Below, piece by piece: positions 22,026-32,837 of a stretch of 64,000 nucleotides of DNA (the stretch's first letter is position 1; each line of letters opens with the position of its first letter). The notes under the pieces were generated by a model, which was not told the origin of the DNA, searched no databases, and saw only the letters and a list, made by a program, of their open reading frames with translations. The position numbers and the translations under genes were made by a program. Source of the DNA: Eutypella sp. D-1 (taxonomy: Eukaryota > Ascomycota > Sordariomycetes > Xylariales > Diatrypaceae); the NCBI GenBank assembly GCA_023313575.1, contig JAJTTP010000003.1, forward strand, positions 1,116,001 through 1,180,000, written 5' to 3'.

Positions 22026-23909
22026 ATGCCACCCGCACCAGTGGTCGCACCGTCGCCACCGGCGGCGAACGGCGTCGTGAAGACGATGAATCCCGCACGA
22101 GATCCCGAGTCCAACCTACCACAACGGGAGCTATCATACTTCAAGCGCCAGTTCGACCTGGCAGGCGTGACGCAGGCGGTGCTCGAGCACCCCTACCACG
22201 GGCAGGGGACACACGAGGACCCGTACGTGGTGGACTTCATCCCAGGGGACGCGAAGAACCCGATGCGGTTCCCGGCGTGGAAGAAGTGGTTCATCGCGAT
22301 ACTGCAAGCCGTGGCGGTGCTGGCGGTGACATTTGTATCGACGGCGTACTCAGGCGGTATTCGCGAGGTGCTGCGCGAGTTCCACGTCAGCAACGAGATC
22401 GGCATTCTGGGGATCTCGCTCTTCGTGCTCGGCTTCGCCCTCGGGCCCCTGCTCTGGGCCCCTTTGTCCGAGCTATACGGCCGTCAGATCCTCTTCTTCG
22501 GCACCTACATGGCCCTCACCGCCTTCAACGCCGGCGCCGCTGGCGCTCCGAATATGAGGACCCTTATCGTGCTCCGATTCTTTGCTGGTACTTTCGGCTC
22601 CTCTCCTTTAACGAACGCTGGTGGCGTCATCGCCGACATGTTCAGCGCCTCTGAGCGGGGCCTCGCAACTGCTATATTCGCCTCGGTACGTAACGAAGAA
22701 AAAGCCTTCTCGAGTTCGTAATAATTCTATAGAAGACCTAGGATATTAACGTTCGACACAGGCACCTTTCCTGGGCCCATCCATTGGTCCGATCGTGGGC
22801 GGTTTCCTGGGCCAGTCCGCGGGGTGGCGGTGGGTTGAGGGCCTGATGGCGGCGTTCACCGGGACACTGTGGATCGCGTGCACACTTCTGATTCCCGAGA
22901 CGTACGCGCCGATCATTCTGCGGCGGCGGGCCGAGAAGCTGTCAGCTATGACGGGGAAGGTGTATGTGTCGAAGATGGACGCGGGCCACCCGCGGAAGAC
23001 AGTGGGACAGCAGTTCGCTGTGGCGCTGTCGCGGCCGTGGATCCTGCTGTTCCGCGAGCCCATCGTACTGCTCTCTTCTATCTATATGGCCGTCATCTAT
23101 GGCACGCTATACCTGTGTTTCGCGGCCTTCCCCATCGTCTTCCAGCGCGGACGCGGTTGGTCCCCGGGAATCGGCGGCCTCGCATTCCTCGGCGTCGCCG
23201 TCGGTATGATGATCGCCGTCGCCTACAGCGCCTACGACAATGGGCGTTATCAGCGGGAAGCCGAGGCACACGATGGTGTAGCGCCCCCCGAGGCAAGGCT
23301 GCCGCCCGCCATCATCGGCTCCGTCCTGCTCCCCATCGGCCTGTTCTGGTTCGCCTGGACCAATGGTACCGACATCCACTGGGTTGTCTCCATCATAGGA
23401 TCTGGCTTCTTCGCGGCTGGTCTGGTGCTGGTGTTCCTCAGTCTGATGAACTACCTGATTGATTCATGTAAGCTCTCCTCTAACTCAATGGTTCTGATTC
23501 AATGAGAGCGCATGAGGTGCTAACCCAAGGTGCCGTAGATGTCATCTATGCCGCCTCGGTGCTGGCGGCCAACTCGGTCCTGCGGTCGCTATTCGGCGCG
23601 GCGTTCCCTCTCTTCACGACGCAGATGTACGACAACTTAGGCAATCACTGGGCTAGCTCGGTTCCCGCATTTCTGGCTGTTGCGTGCATGCCCTTCCCAT
23701 TGATGTTCTACCGGTACGGCGAGAGGATCCGGCATAAGTGCAAGTTCGCCGCCGAGGCCGCTGCCATCCACGACAAGATGCACACCGAGGTTGCGGCGCA
23801 CCCGCCTACGCCCGACGCCGATACTGGAGAGGAGGATGGACAGAGCGAGAAAAGAGACCACGACGGTAGTGTACGGGAAGGGAGTGTCCTCCGTGGCGAG
23901 AGCTCGTAA
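22026..23909 (+). CDS. MFS transporter, DHA1-type drug/polyamine:H+ antiporter
   Basis: Three exons (22026-22685, 22762-23467, 23539-23909) encode 578 residues, with clean GTACGT...CAG and GTAAGC...TAG introns in phases 0 and 1. The N-terminal cytosolic region contains the [17 protein letters not shown] block typical of fungal Tpo1/Flu1-like carriers. Twelve membrane helices follow. The loop 2-3 signature appears as [14 protein letters not shown], and the region [17 protein letters not shown]...[20 protein letters not shown] covers the conserved antiporter stretch. The long central loop is Arg-rich before [10 protein letters not shown], and the C-terminal tail is acidic. The expected role is proton-coupled export of small amphiphiles or polyamines at the plasma membrane; the substrate cannot be read from sequence. 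No biosynthetic genes adjoin it. It is tail-to-tail with the PDI-like gene, 245 bases apart. Confidence 0.9.
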
Positions 23910-24154
23910 GGAGACGCGATGATATGCGGACTGCAGGACAATTGATAACAAAAGGGATCAGGAAGAACAGGTAAGGGGTAGTATACCCAGGATATGATTG
24001 ATAGAATACTAGACGAGACCAGTCTCAATTTAATATTTTTATAGACTAATAAATGACCTCCAATTCACGAAAGGGCGTGGCCTCGGTTGGGTAAGTAAGT
24101 GGTGGGCTTTCTACGAATGGGGTAAATCCTATACTTCTCGATGGAGGGGGTATC

Positions 24155-25711
24155 CTACAGTTCGTCATGGCCTCCGACCCTAATATTGACGCCCGGTATC
24201 TTGTTCATCGAGATGCTACGCGTCGCCTTGATGCGCCCGCCAGCGCCATCATCAGAGGTGGCAGAACCGGGTGGCGACCAAGGTTTAATACGTCCCTGCC
24301 ATCTAAATCACTGATCAATTTTGGATACAAGGGATAGTACGGGGATATACAAGTCGTTGACACCGGCCACTTCACATTGGATATCAGGATATTACTCACA
24401 CGTTGAAGCCCCAGCTCGCGAGTTCGTTAGGCGTTAACCCTTGGTCCCTGGGATAGTGGTATATCCTGTTCTTGGAGAGCTGGTGCACAGCACCTGAGGG
24501 GAAGACGCCCGGCTCAAGACCGAGTTTGCCCGGCAGATCGGGGAACTCAAGGGGGTCAACAGTCACCATCGTCAGGGCCTCGTAGTAAGCACGGGCCGTC
24601 TTCCTAAACGCCTCGCGAAAATCGGACCGCTCACGCTCCGTCGCCGCGAAGAGGTAGACCATGGGCCATCCACGCTAGACCATCAGGTCCTCAGCACAAA
24701 TTCGCTGCGATCGAACCATGGGTATTTGTGACTCACATCTAGGAACCTCTGGTGGTTGTGCGGGAGTAGCTCTGCGATGATGGGCCTGGATGCCTCCTTG
24801 GCGAACGCCTCGAGAGACCCTATCGTAACATCATTATGCTCGTGGGTCTTGTTGTCGAGGGGCTTGATGCACCTGACGGCCGGCACCGCCACCTTCTCAG
24901 CTTCAAAGACGGCAACGTCGGTGACTAGTCCAAATGTGAACTCTTCGCGATACTTTGTCGCGATTTCGAGGAAGATCTCTCTCGACCTCTCGTCATCTAC
25001 GCTAAAATACGCTACGAAGATTACCTCGTCAGTTCTCTTGAACTCCTCCAGGGATTCCGCCGTGACTTCCGAAATGACCGGTCGCTGCGCTCGGTCGATC
25101 CAGGCCGAGATCCTAGGCGAAGTCAGAAACACCCACACGCTACCGCGCGCCAACTAGATTAATATACTAACGCTGCGGCCCTCCGAGGTCCGTGGTACGT
25201 CGACACGACCTCGCCTTTAGCGAAGAGTTTCAGCATAGGAGATGAGGTTACTCCGTAGGCTTTGCACAAAGGCAAATCTCCTTCGCAGTCGACGTTTGCG
25301 AGGAATATCTTAGGGTCCAGTCGGACAGCCGGCCATTCTAGCTCTAGATGCTCTGATCTCTTACTAGATGCAAAGTTCAGCGTCGGACTTGGTCAATAGA
25401 GAAATGCATACCTACTCTGAAGGCTACACTCGTAAAGATCGTGACATGTCAGTTGCCCTGGGCTCAGTTTCTCTGCGTATATGTAGTCAGGGTTTAAGGG
25501 GCCGGAAGCGACCTACAAAAATAACTATGATCAATTATTAGCAAGTTCACTCATGTGAGTAATCGTAATATAGGCGGAACTAACATGCAACCACGGATGC
25601 ATCGAAGTCCTGAATTGAGGTCTGAAGTTCGTCCCCGGTCACATATTCCCAACCCAGGACGACGGTGCTCAAGGCCAATACTCGACCTGCGCATAGCATA
25701 GGGCAAACCAT
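24155..25711 (-). CDS. Divergent protein disulfide isomerase-like protein with C-terminal HDEL (gene model uncertain)
   Basis: The minus strand carries a multi-exon PDI-like gene. One in-frame model is 25711-25585, 25457-25412, 25363-25168, 25084-24737, 24674-24400, 24302-24155 (379 residues). Exon 1 gives a hydrophobic leader. The a-type thioredoxin domain is seen in FLANVDCEGDLPLCKAYGV and SSPMLKLFAKGE. The b/b' part has PVISEVTAESLEEF, WPMVYLFAATERER and a stretch ending SKNRIYHYP. The last exon ends in GGHDEL, an ER-retention signal. The usual CGHC is not present: the equivalent region reads QLTCHDL, so the first Cys is gone, and no second (a') catalytic domain follows b'. The junctions of exons 1-2 and 3-4 only work with suboptimal acceptors; the acceptors that best match the family are one base out of frame. 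It may be a degenerating gene. The last two introns and the HDEL exon are well supported. Confidence 0.62.
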
Positions 25712-28700
25712 TGTAATATGATTATATACTTCCTCTTGTTACTCATTTAATCGGGCTTGAATGAAGACATCGCCACTCTCTGTCGCGACTGGAGTAATTG
25801 GCGCGTCGCGAATCCCACGCCAGCATCATGAAACCGACAGGGCATGGGCCTAACCCCTGAATTTGGGTGCTTGGCGCGTCTTGACTTATCGCGATCGATC
25901 GCGATGCGATCAACAGCTGCCCAGCAGTTGTCATACAAGTGATCAGAAATGGATATCTACCTAATTGCAATTCTACATTGTTAAGATCCACTACAATCTT
26001 TTTTTTTTCTTTTCGCAGCGACCTACCTACCTTGCTGCCGTTCTATCAGAAGTGTCAAGTCAACCCACCACAGTCTTACTGATTGTGTTCAGTGTTCACG
26101 ACCTTACAGTCTTGCCCAAAGACAGGGGAGGGTTTGGGGTTGACCATCGCGACGCCGACAATTATGGACTCCTTAGGAGGTAGACCGGGGGATGCTATAA
26201 CAGGATATCCGGTCTTGCAGCCGGTCTCGGTCAAACTAGGACGAGGAGAGAGACCGAAGTTTCTCTGGGATCCACAAATTGTTGCGATGCTTGCAAGACG
26301 GACATATTTCGTACATGTGTCTGGCCGCCGGGATACGTGCTTATTCAATTAAGCACGCTGGAAAGAGAACAAAACGCCACATGTATATCCCCTCTTTGCA
26401 TCGATCAATGAGATCTCGCCGAAACCCAAAAAAAATCTACCGTTAATAAGAAGACGATTGAGGGGGAAGTAAGTAAATACGAGAAATGCTGCGTTTTTCG
26501 CTAGACCTCTATCTCCCGGATCAGCTAAGGTATACGGGCCTTCGGGCCCGGTGATCAGTTAAAGGAGGGGGCCATTATCCAACGGCGTGGTGAGGGATTA
26601 GTTACATAGGTAGCCGATGATGTGCAGCCAGGATGCTCCGTTGGGCGACCGGGGAGGCCCCAGAGGCTCGGTGTTCTAGACCCGGATCGATCAGCCTTAT
26701 ACCGCACGGGCCTAACTTGTCGAAGTATAGGCAGATCATCGAAGTGGAAGATCTCCACCTCCTTGTGTCTGACGGGTTGATGGCTGGAGGGGAAGGGACA
26801 AGGGTGCCAGGGTGGTGACGATCTCGTATACCTAGGCGAGATCGACAACTAAGATAGGGTACGGTACACCTAATTGATTGCCTTGAACGTATGTAGATAT
26901 GTAGACCGATCGGTGCCTTTCTGCAGCCGTTGTGAAATGGCTCTCGCCTTACTTTGCAGATTGGCTCTCGTTTTGCCTTCTATGATATGATGGTGTCGAG
27001 TACCAAAACACGAGCGTCTCGAGGTCAGCAGCTACTGATGGGGAGTCAGGACGTGGGATAGCGGAGGCGGTGGTTGTCTTGTCGTCGAGAAATATGATGT
27101 TCCTTTCCGTAAAAGGCTTGGAACCGATGAACCTGAGTATCTATACATGTAGGCAAATGGATATGTAATTAGGTCCTTCTTTTCTGAGGTCTGTCATTAA
27201 TTGGATAGCATGAAAGAGTATGCCCAAATAATTGAACAGTGCCTTCTTATCCTCTGTCTGGTTCCTCTTACGGCCGGTTCTTTCCGGCCTGATAAGTCAG
27301 ACATTTTTATGTTGCCAAGCTTTACCATATCGAATCTCGATGCAGACCATCTTTCATGATATGATCACTAATGCGGGTTAGCAAAATCCCACCAGACTAT
27401 ATGATAAGCAACATGTATGAATGAAACAACGTAGTGACGAGTACATCACCATGTTTGCATGCCAGAACCGCTATCGTATTCTATGTGTAGACAGGGTGTA
27501 TAATTAGGTAGTACTCGATATATGACCACATCGCCAGCGTCACCCATTGATGTCATGCGTTGCCCAAAATTGAATCATGTGCTATTAGCTCCAGGGGCAC
27601 GGTTCTGCATACCGGGTGCTCTCCAAGACTGGAAATACCGTCTACCTAAGACATATTCGATCTGCCAATGCGGACGTTTGCATTGTATGGAACAGTCAGG
27701 GTCCCCTTTTTTAATATATATTGATATTATGCCAAGGGGCAAAACGGGCCGTCCTGTAGGATCGATGGTTTCATTATTAGATGGCCATTACTCACGAGAA
27801 TATCAAGGAAAATCGGTCATTATCAGACGACTAGTTATACAAGTAGACGCACCGTATAGCGGCAGGCTTGTCTGGGTTGAACGTAGGAGGACAGCGGCGA
27901 TGGTTTCAAAATGTTTTCGGTGGATTACAGCAAAGAAGTCCCGGACAAAGGCTATCAGATGAAAGGACATCCCACTTCAATCAAATAAGTAATTTGAGGG
28001 TGTCAGGGAATGAGCTGGTGTAGCCAACTCGTGGTGATGCTATACCCAAAACGAGCAGTAGGGGTAACTCTGAATATACTACTGTCAGGGCCTACCCTGA
28101 CCAGATACCAGCCAGCTAAAGCATGACACCCACACTACCTACGTTATAGTTGCTGTCGTTAGTAGTATGGCAGTATGTAGGCTTTAGCCGCATTATGGCC
28201 CCTTTAGCTTTATATACTAAGCAGTGTTTTTCTCCGAGGTCTAACTAGACTGGGACTTAATAAATGCACTTGTCCTACCCTCTGGCCATCAAACTGAGCT
28301 TCCTTCAGACCTGTCAATAACTATACTAATGCAGCAGGTTGACCTTTGCTAGACTCTCGCCTGCAGCTGCCTGTAGGGGATAGTGTTAAGCCGTTGGCGG
28401 ACGATGTAGTGAGTACCCTCTCGATGGCTGTGTTCGCTAAGTAGAGATTCTAGGGGAAACACGAGCAAAATGTAACCGCCGACCTATTGTTCTATCTTTT
28501 CTGAGAACCGTAGATGACTATGGCTACATTATTACACGGACGCCGCAGATGGTTCCGTGGCACACCCGGTAGATCGTGATAGAAAGTAGCCTATGTCGAA
28601 TAGTGGAAGTTCCGGAATTAATAGTGGGATGATCCGTATAGGAGGGAAGAACAGTAAAAGACAAAAACGGGTTACCCGATTACGACAGCAGGTGTACGGC

Positions 28701-31260
28701 ATATGGACATATACTCCTTTGCTGTGTAGATACTTTATGTGAGAAGAAAAAAAGGGAAAAGAAGAGTAGATGTACACTGACCCCTACCATTTCTTTTTTA
28801 CTGATGTCCCCACACTTTTACATTAGGGACCGGCGCCTCTGCCCCTCCGCTCCGGCCGCTCGGTGTAGTGTAACGAGGAATAGCTTTCAAGGTTACTCTG
28901 TAGAGGTCAAGGTCACTGAACCTAAACAGGAGGACAATATATTCTAGTCAGTGGGTGTACTCCTTCGCGCATGATGCATTCCATACCTACATATGTACGT
29001 GAAGTAAAACATATCCTACCGCCGATCACTTGGAAAATCATTTGTCTCTGTTTGCCTCTTCCCATCTCCCTATGCCATGTGACGACGTGGAAAAGAGGCA
29101 GCTCAATAATTAAAATGCAACAAAAGACGGACGCAATTCGTAGATACGCAGTAATGGTCGCAAAGTCATAAGAGAGCTCGCCACCGCCGCGCGCCGGGAC
29201 GATGGCGACGCGAATGAATGGACATGAGCGAACTTAAATGGGAGAGGAAGGTAGATCTTATTATACGGAATTTCGAGTATACACAGGGCCGGGCGTTCTC
29301 TGTTCTTGATCTTGATTCTATCCTGCTTGTTCACTGGTCAGAAGCCGGAGGGCCGCATCGCCATCGCCATTGCCATCCAAATCGTACGACGATAGCCAAG
29401 CTGGTTCCCCGACTAGGAACGCTCCACATGGCCCCCCACCCTACCACATCCCCCCATCCTTGCCCATCCTTGCCCAATTCCTATCCTCCCATCCCAAATA
29501 AAAGTTATCTAGGCGGCTAGGCAAGTAGACTAAAAAGTCTACAAACCATAGGATGATGGGGCAGCATGATGTTCGGATGGACAAGCGATGGGAAAGTTGA
29601 AAAAATTCCATGCTTGACCCCCAGGCCCCCTCAGGCCCCCTCAGGCCCCCCCTGCCCTGGCCCCGGGTCAGCCACAAATTGCAAGTTTACATAATATGTA
29701 GATTTTCGTAACGAGAACGACGAGGGGGAGGGGTAAAAAGAGAGGAGGGAGGAGGGAGGAGGAGAAGAAGGAGCCCAACTGCCGCCGAGGTTCCCTCCTC
29801 CCTGCCATGCTAACAATTTTGTCTTGTTCTTTTTCGAGCCCGAGAGATACAGGTCGCATGCATACACACAACACACAGACACACATATACGTATAGATTA
29901 CCTGGGTATATATCCTGCACTATCTATGTTTAAGTACGTACTGCACCCTACTGTCCCGTTGCCGCAGTTGACCAAACCTCAGGTAGACTTGTAGATCGAC
30001 CGAATTGTAGATCAACCAAAGGGGCATACTTGGATACCTTGGTTACATAGTTTGCCTACTTATCGCATATCTCTTTTCTATAATCTTTCCTAAATCCCCT
30101 TCCCCATACTTTCGCCAAACCACCCGCACGCCCGCCCACCTTACTTGTTTGCTTACCAACTTACCAGGTTCAGACAGCCACAAGGGACGGACCCTTTTTC
30201 CAAGCTCCAGGAATAGGGTAACCGGTCCACCACCACCACCACCTGAACACCGATGACAGGTCTTGTCTCGCAAGCCCAGCCCGGAGGTTCACTTTTTTTT
30301 CTTTCTTCTCTCTCTGCCTTTGGCACATAAGATTTCTGGAACCTTTTTTCCCTTGCCGAAGCTCCCCCTAACATCCTCCACCCCCAACCCCCCTTCATCT
30401 TCCATTTATATAACCCTCTCTGCCTTTTTTATCAATTTTTTTTAAAAATAGAAATTTATAAACTTTTTTTTCTTTCTTTAAGAAAAAAAAAAGGTGGATC
30501 GTGAAATCGCGATTGAGATCCCGCTCTTACACCACCACCGGCGGCCGCCACCACCACCACCACCCCTCCCCCGTCACATTGTAGTGAAAAAAAAAGCAGC
30601 AGATATATCACCGGGTCCTAAACTACATAAAGAGACTAAACCCCTTCTAACTAGTAGTCTATCGCGGCGCATCTAGTTTAGGTATCTTCTCGTGTTACCT
30701 ACATTATCGACGAGTGACCTATTTTTTCTCCCCCCTTTGGTTTTTTATTTGGGGTTACTTTGTGTATATATATAATATATATTCTACTTAGGGGAGGGAG
30801 GGTTGTACGACTGAAACCGACATTCGGTCAAGGATCTTTGCTTTTTTTCTTTGCTTTTTTTGGGCAGTGGGTTTACTTTTCTTGGTGGCTGACTGGCTGG
30901 GCTTCACTTCCCCCCTCGCCTCTCCCTTTCCTGCACTCACATTGGTGAACAACCTCCGAGATCTCCTGCCGGGGTAGGTGCAGATCAATACCCGCGAGAG
31001 CTAAGAAGTCGAAACATCCCCAGAAAGAAAAATCCCCAGAGAGAAAAGTAAGAGAGAAAGAGAGGCGTTCGATCCCTTTTTCTTTCTTCTTTTCTTCCTT
31101 TCCCTTCCCACCTGGGCTGGTCGGAGCGGGGTCATGTCATGTCGTATCATGTAACATACGCGCCGCCTACTATATGTTTCCTCCTCATCCTCCTCTGGTC
31201 TCGTTCACCTCTGCCACGCGCCCGCCCGATCGAATGCGATTGGGGGCTCTGGGTTTCAGA
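25712..31260. other. Intergenic region, about 5.5 kb
   Basis: No supportable gene. Frames such as 27522-27962 (+, 146 codons) and 26083-26352 (+) show no domain or codon bias. From about 30280 to 31130 the DNA is rich in T/C runs (several T8-T9 tracts), consistent with the promoter and a long 5' leader of the gene starting at 31261. A CCCTCAGGCCCCCTCAGGCC duplication sits near 29629. Confidence 0.45.
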
Positions 31261-31997
31261 ATGTCTCAAGACGAAGGGGAACTCACTAGCGACGAAATCG
31301 ACGCTGGTAAGTCCGCCGGAGGAAGAAAGAGAGAAAAGGAGGGGGGGCAACCCACCCCCCCACTAACGTCGACGGGCGTTCTGTTAACCGGGATATAGCC
31401 CTGGCCGCTCTGGACGCCCAGATCGGCAAGTCCGAGCTCCTGATGAGCGTCGCTCCCATCCGACTCATGTCGGTCGGGGGCTTCGTCTCCGTTAAGCTCT
31501 TCCAGAACCGGAACTCCACGATCGACGTTGATTGCCTGATGGACCCCAACTTCGACGCCGTACATGAGTACCGCAGCGAGTTCTGGAAGGCCGTCCGCCA
31601 GGTCGGGGTCACTCTGCACCACGAGACCGACTGGCTGAACGACGAGCTCCGGAACTTCATCCAGTCGTCGAAGCGCCAGGACCTGTTCCTCGAGTCGGTG
31701 GAGCAGGACATCATCATGTACCGCGGCAAGAACCTCAAGATCTTCGCCGGGAAGATGGAGTGGGCACTAGAGAGGAAGATCCGGCGCATCGCAAACGCGC
31801 ACAGGCCGCGACTGAAGGACATCGACGACGCCGTGGCCGTGACCAGGTTCATCATCGAGGACTGCGGCGGCCCGCTCAGCGAGGACTACGTCGAGAAGCT
31901 GAACCGCAACGGGTTTGACGTGGCGAACATGAGGAAGGGCATGGCAATGGTCGCCGCTAGATATATGGAGAAGCACGGCGAACCGTGTTTCGTCTGA
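31261..31997 (+). CDS. Nucleotidyltransferase-fold-like protein of unknown function
   Basis: Two exons (31261-31306 and 31399-31997), joined by a 92-base GTAAGT...ATAG intron in phase 1, encode 214 residues. Residues 42-60 read GGF, then R53, S55-T56 and D58-V-D60, which matches the GG...R.ST.DVD catalytic signature of minimal nucleotidyltransferases. Residues 129-159 (LKIFAGKMEWALERKIRR to RPRLKDIDD) match the downstream helix and KDxxD motif of the AbiEii/MNT-like branch. Together these suggest the protein keeps the metal-binding acidic residues and may transfer a nucleotide to a substrate that cannot be guessed. The N-terminus is a short acidic helix (ELTSDEIDAALAALDAQIG). The start could be an in-frame ATG 30 bases upstream, but MSQDEGE fits better. 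It is convergent with the next gene, 141 bases apart. I do not recognise a named fungal family. Confidence 0.78.
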
Positions 31998-32138
31998 GCG
32001 CTGCGTAACAAGCGAGCGGTGGTCCGAGTACACGAAATATTTTCTTTTTACATATGTAAGTCCCGACTTGGAAGGTTGGAAGGCAAAGCCGAGTCCGGGC
32101 CGGATCGCCGGATCGTCTCTTTTTTCTCTCATTGGATG

Positions 32139-32837
32139 TCACACTGTCATTAAAGCGCCCGAGGCGGCTTTGACGTTGCGCTTGTAAGGGCCGGAGCTGG
32201 GGTCTTGTCTACTGAAGTCACGCCAGTCGTGCAGGATAAGCAGCTCATCGAGGGGGGGCACGTGTTCAACCCAGGTCGGGCAGGCCTCGGGAACGAAGGG
32301 CACGGGGGTGCCGTCCTCGGCGGGCTCGAAGAACTCGCCGTTCCGGCGCTTGCCAAGTCTCAGCCGCCAGTTGAAGGCCTCGACGAGCTGCTCGGCCAGG
32401 GTGGCCATGACGGCGTAGCGCTCGGGATCCGGGTCCTTGGGGTCGGGGATGAGCTCGGTGGCCCAGCCGGGCTCGGACCGCTTCCAGAAATACTCGGTCT
32501 CGAAGCCGACCAGGTCATCGTCGTCGGCGCAGTAAGCTTCGTAGATGCGGTAAAAGGAACGCAAAGGGGTATCCCGGGCGCGCCAGAGGGGAATAAGGCG
32601 GAGCTTGTATATATGACGATAGCGCTTACTAACGATCTCGGGAGCGGACTGGAGGGCTCGCGGAGGATCGGGGGTGTCGCAGGGAAAGTACCAAGGAATA
32701 GGCCAGAGAAGCCTCAGTAAAGTCAAGTACGGGCGGTCGGAGGTGCCGCTGAGTATGCGTATGGTACGCCGAAGGCCGAGAGGGCTCTGCCAGTCAAACC
32801 GGAGGATACGGCCGAGGCTGAGTCCCAACACCTTCAT
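32139..32837 (-). CDS. Uncharacterised fungal protein, single exon
   Basis: An uninterrupted frame encodes 232 residues from MKVLGLSLGRIL. The frame stays open 23 codons further upstream, but that part is Val/Cys/Phe-rich and atypical, so the internal Met is preferred. The N-terminal segment (LRRTIRILSG, then LTLLRLLWPIPWYF) is basic and hydrophobic, and could be a membrane anchor or mitochondrial-type leader. The rest is soluble and acidic/aromatic, with YRIYEAYCADDDDLVGFETE, DPKDPDPERYAVMATLAEQLVEAF and LDELLILHDWRDFS as the best candidates for conserved blocks. GC3-rich codon use agrees with the other genes. I do not recognise a family. It converges on the nucleotidyltransferase-like gene, so the two share a short 3' intergenic region. 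Confidence 0.7.
   Translation of the reverse strand: MKVLGLSLGRILRFDWQSPLGLRRTIRILSGTSDRPYLTLLRLLWPIPWYFPCDTPDPPRALQSAPEIVSKRYRHIYKLRLIPLWRARDTPLRSFYRIYEAYCADDDDLVGFETEYFWKRSEPGWATELIPDPKDPDPERYAVMATLAEQLVEAFNWRLRLGKRRNGEFFEPAEDGTPVPFVPEACPTWVEHVPPLDELLILHDWRDFSRQDPSSGPYKRNVKAASGALMTV

Noticed and set aside
27522..27962. Open frame of 146 codons on the plus strand
   Set aside because: No domain, no codon bias like the real genes, no splice partners; within the range expected by chance in 64 kb.
27998..28316. Possible solo LTR beginning TGTCAGGGAATG
   Set aside because: No matching CCTGACA end at a sensible distance and no target-site duplication.
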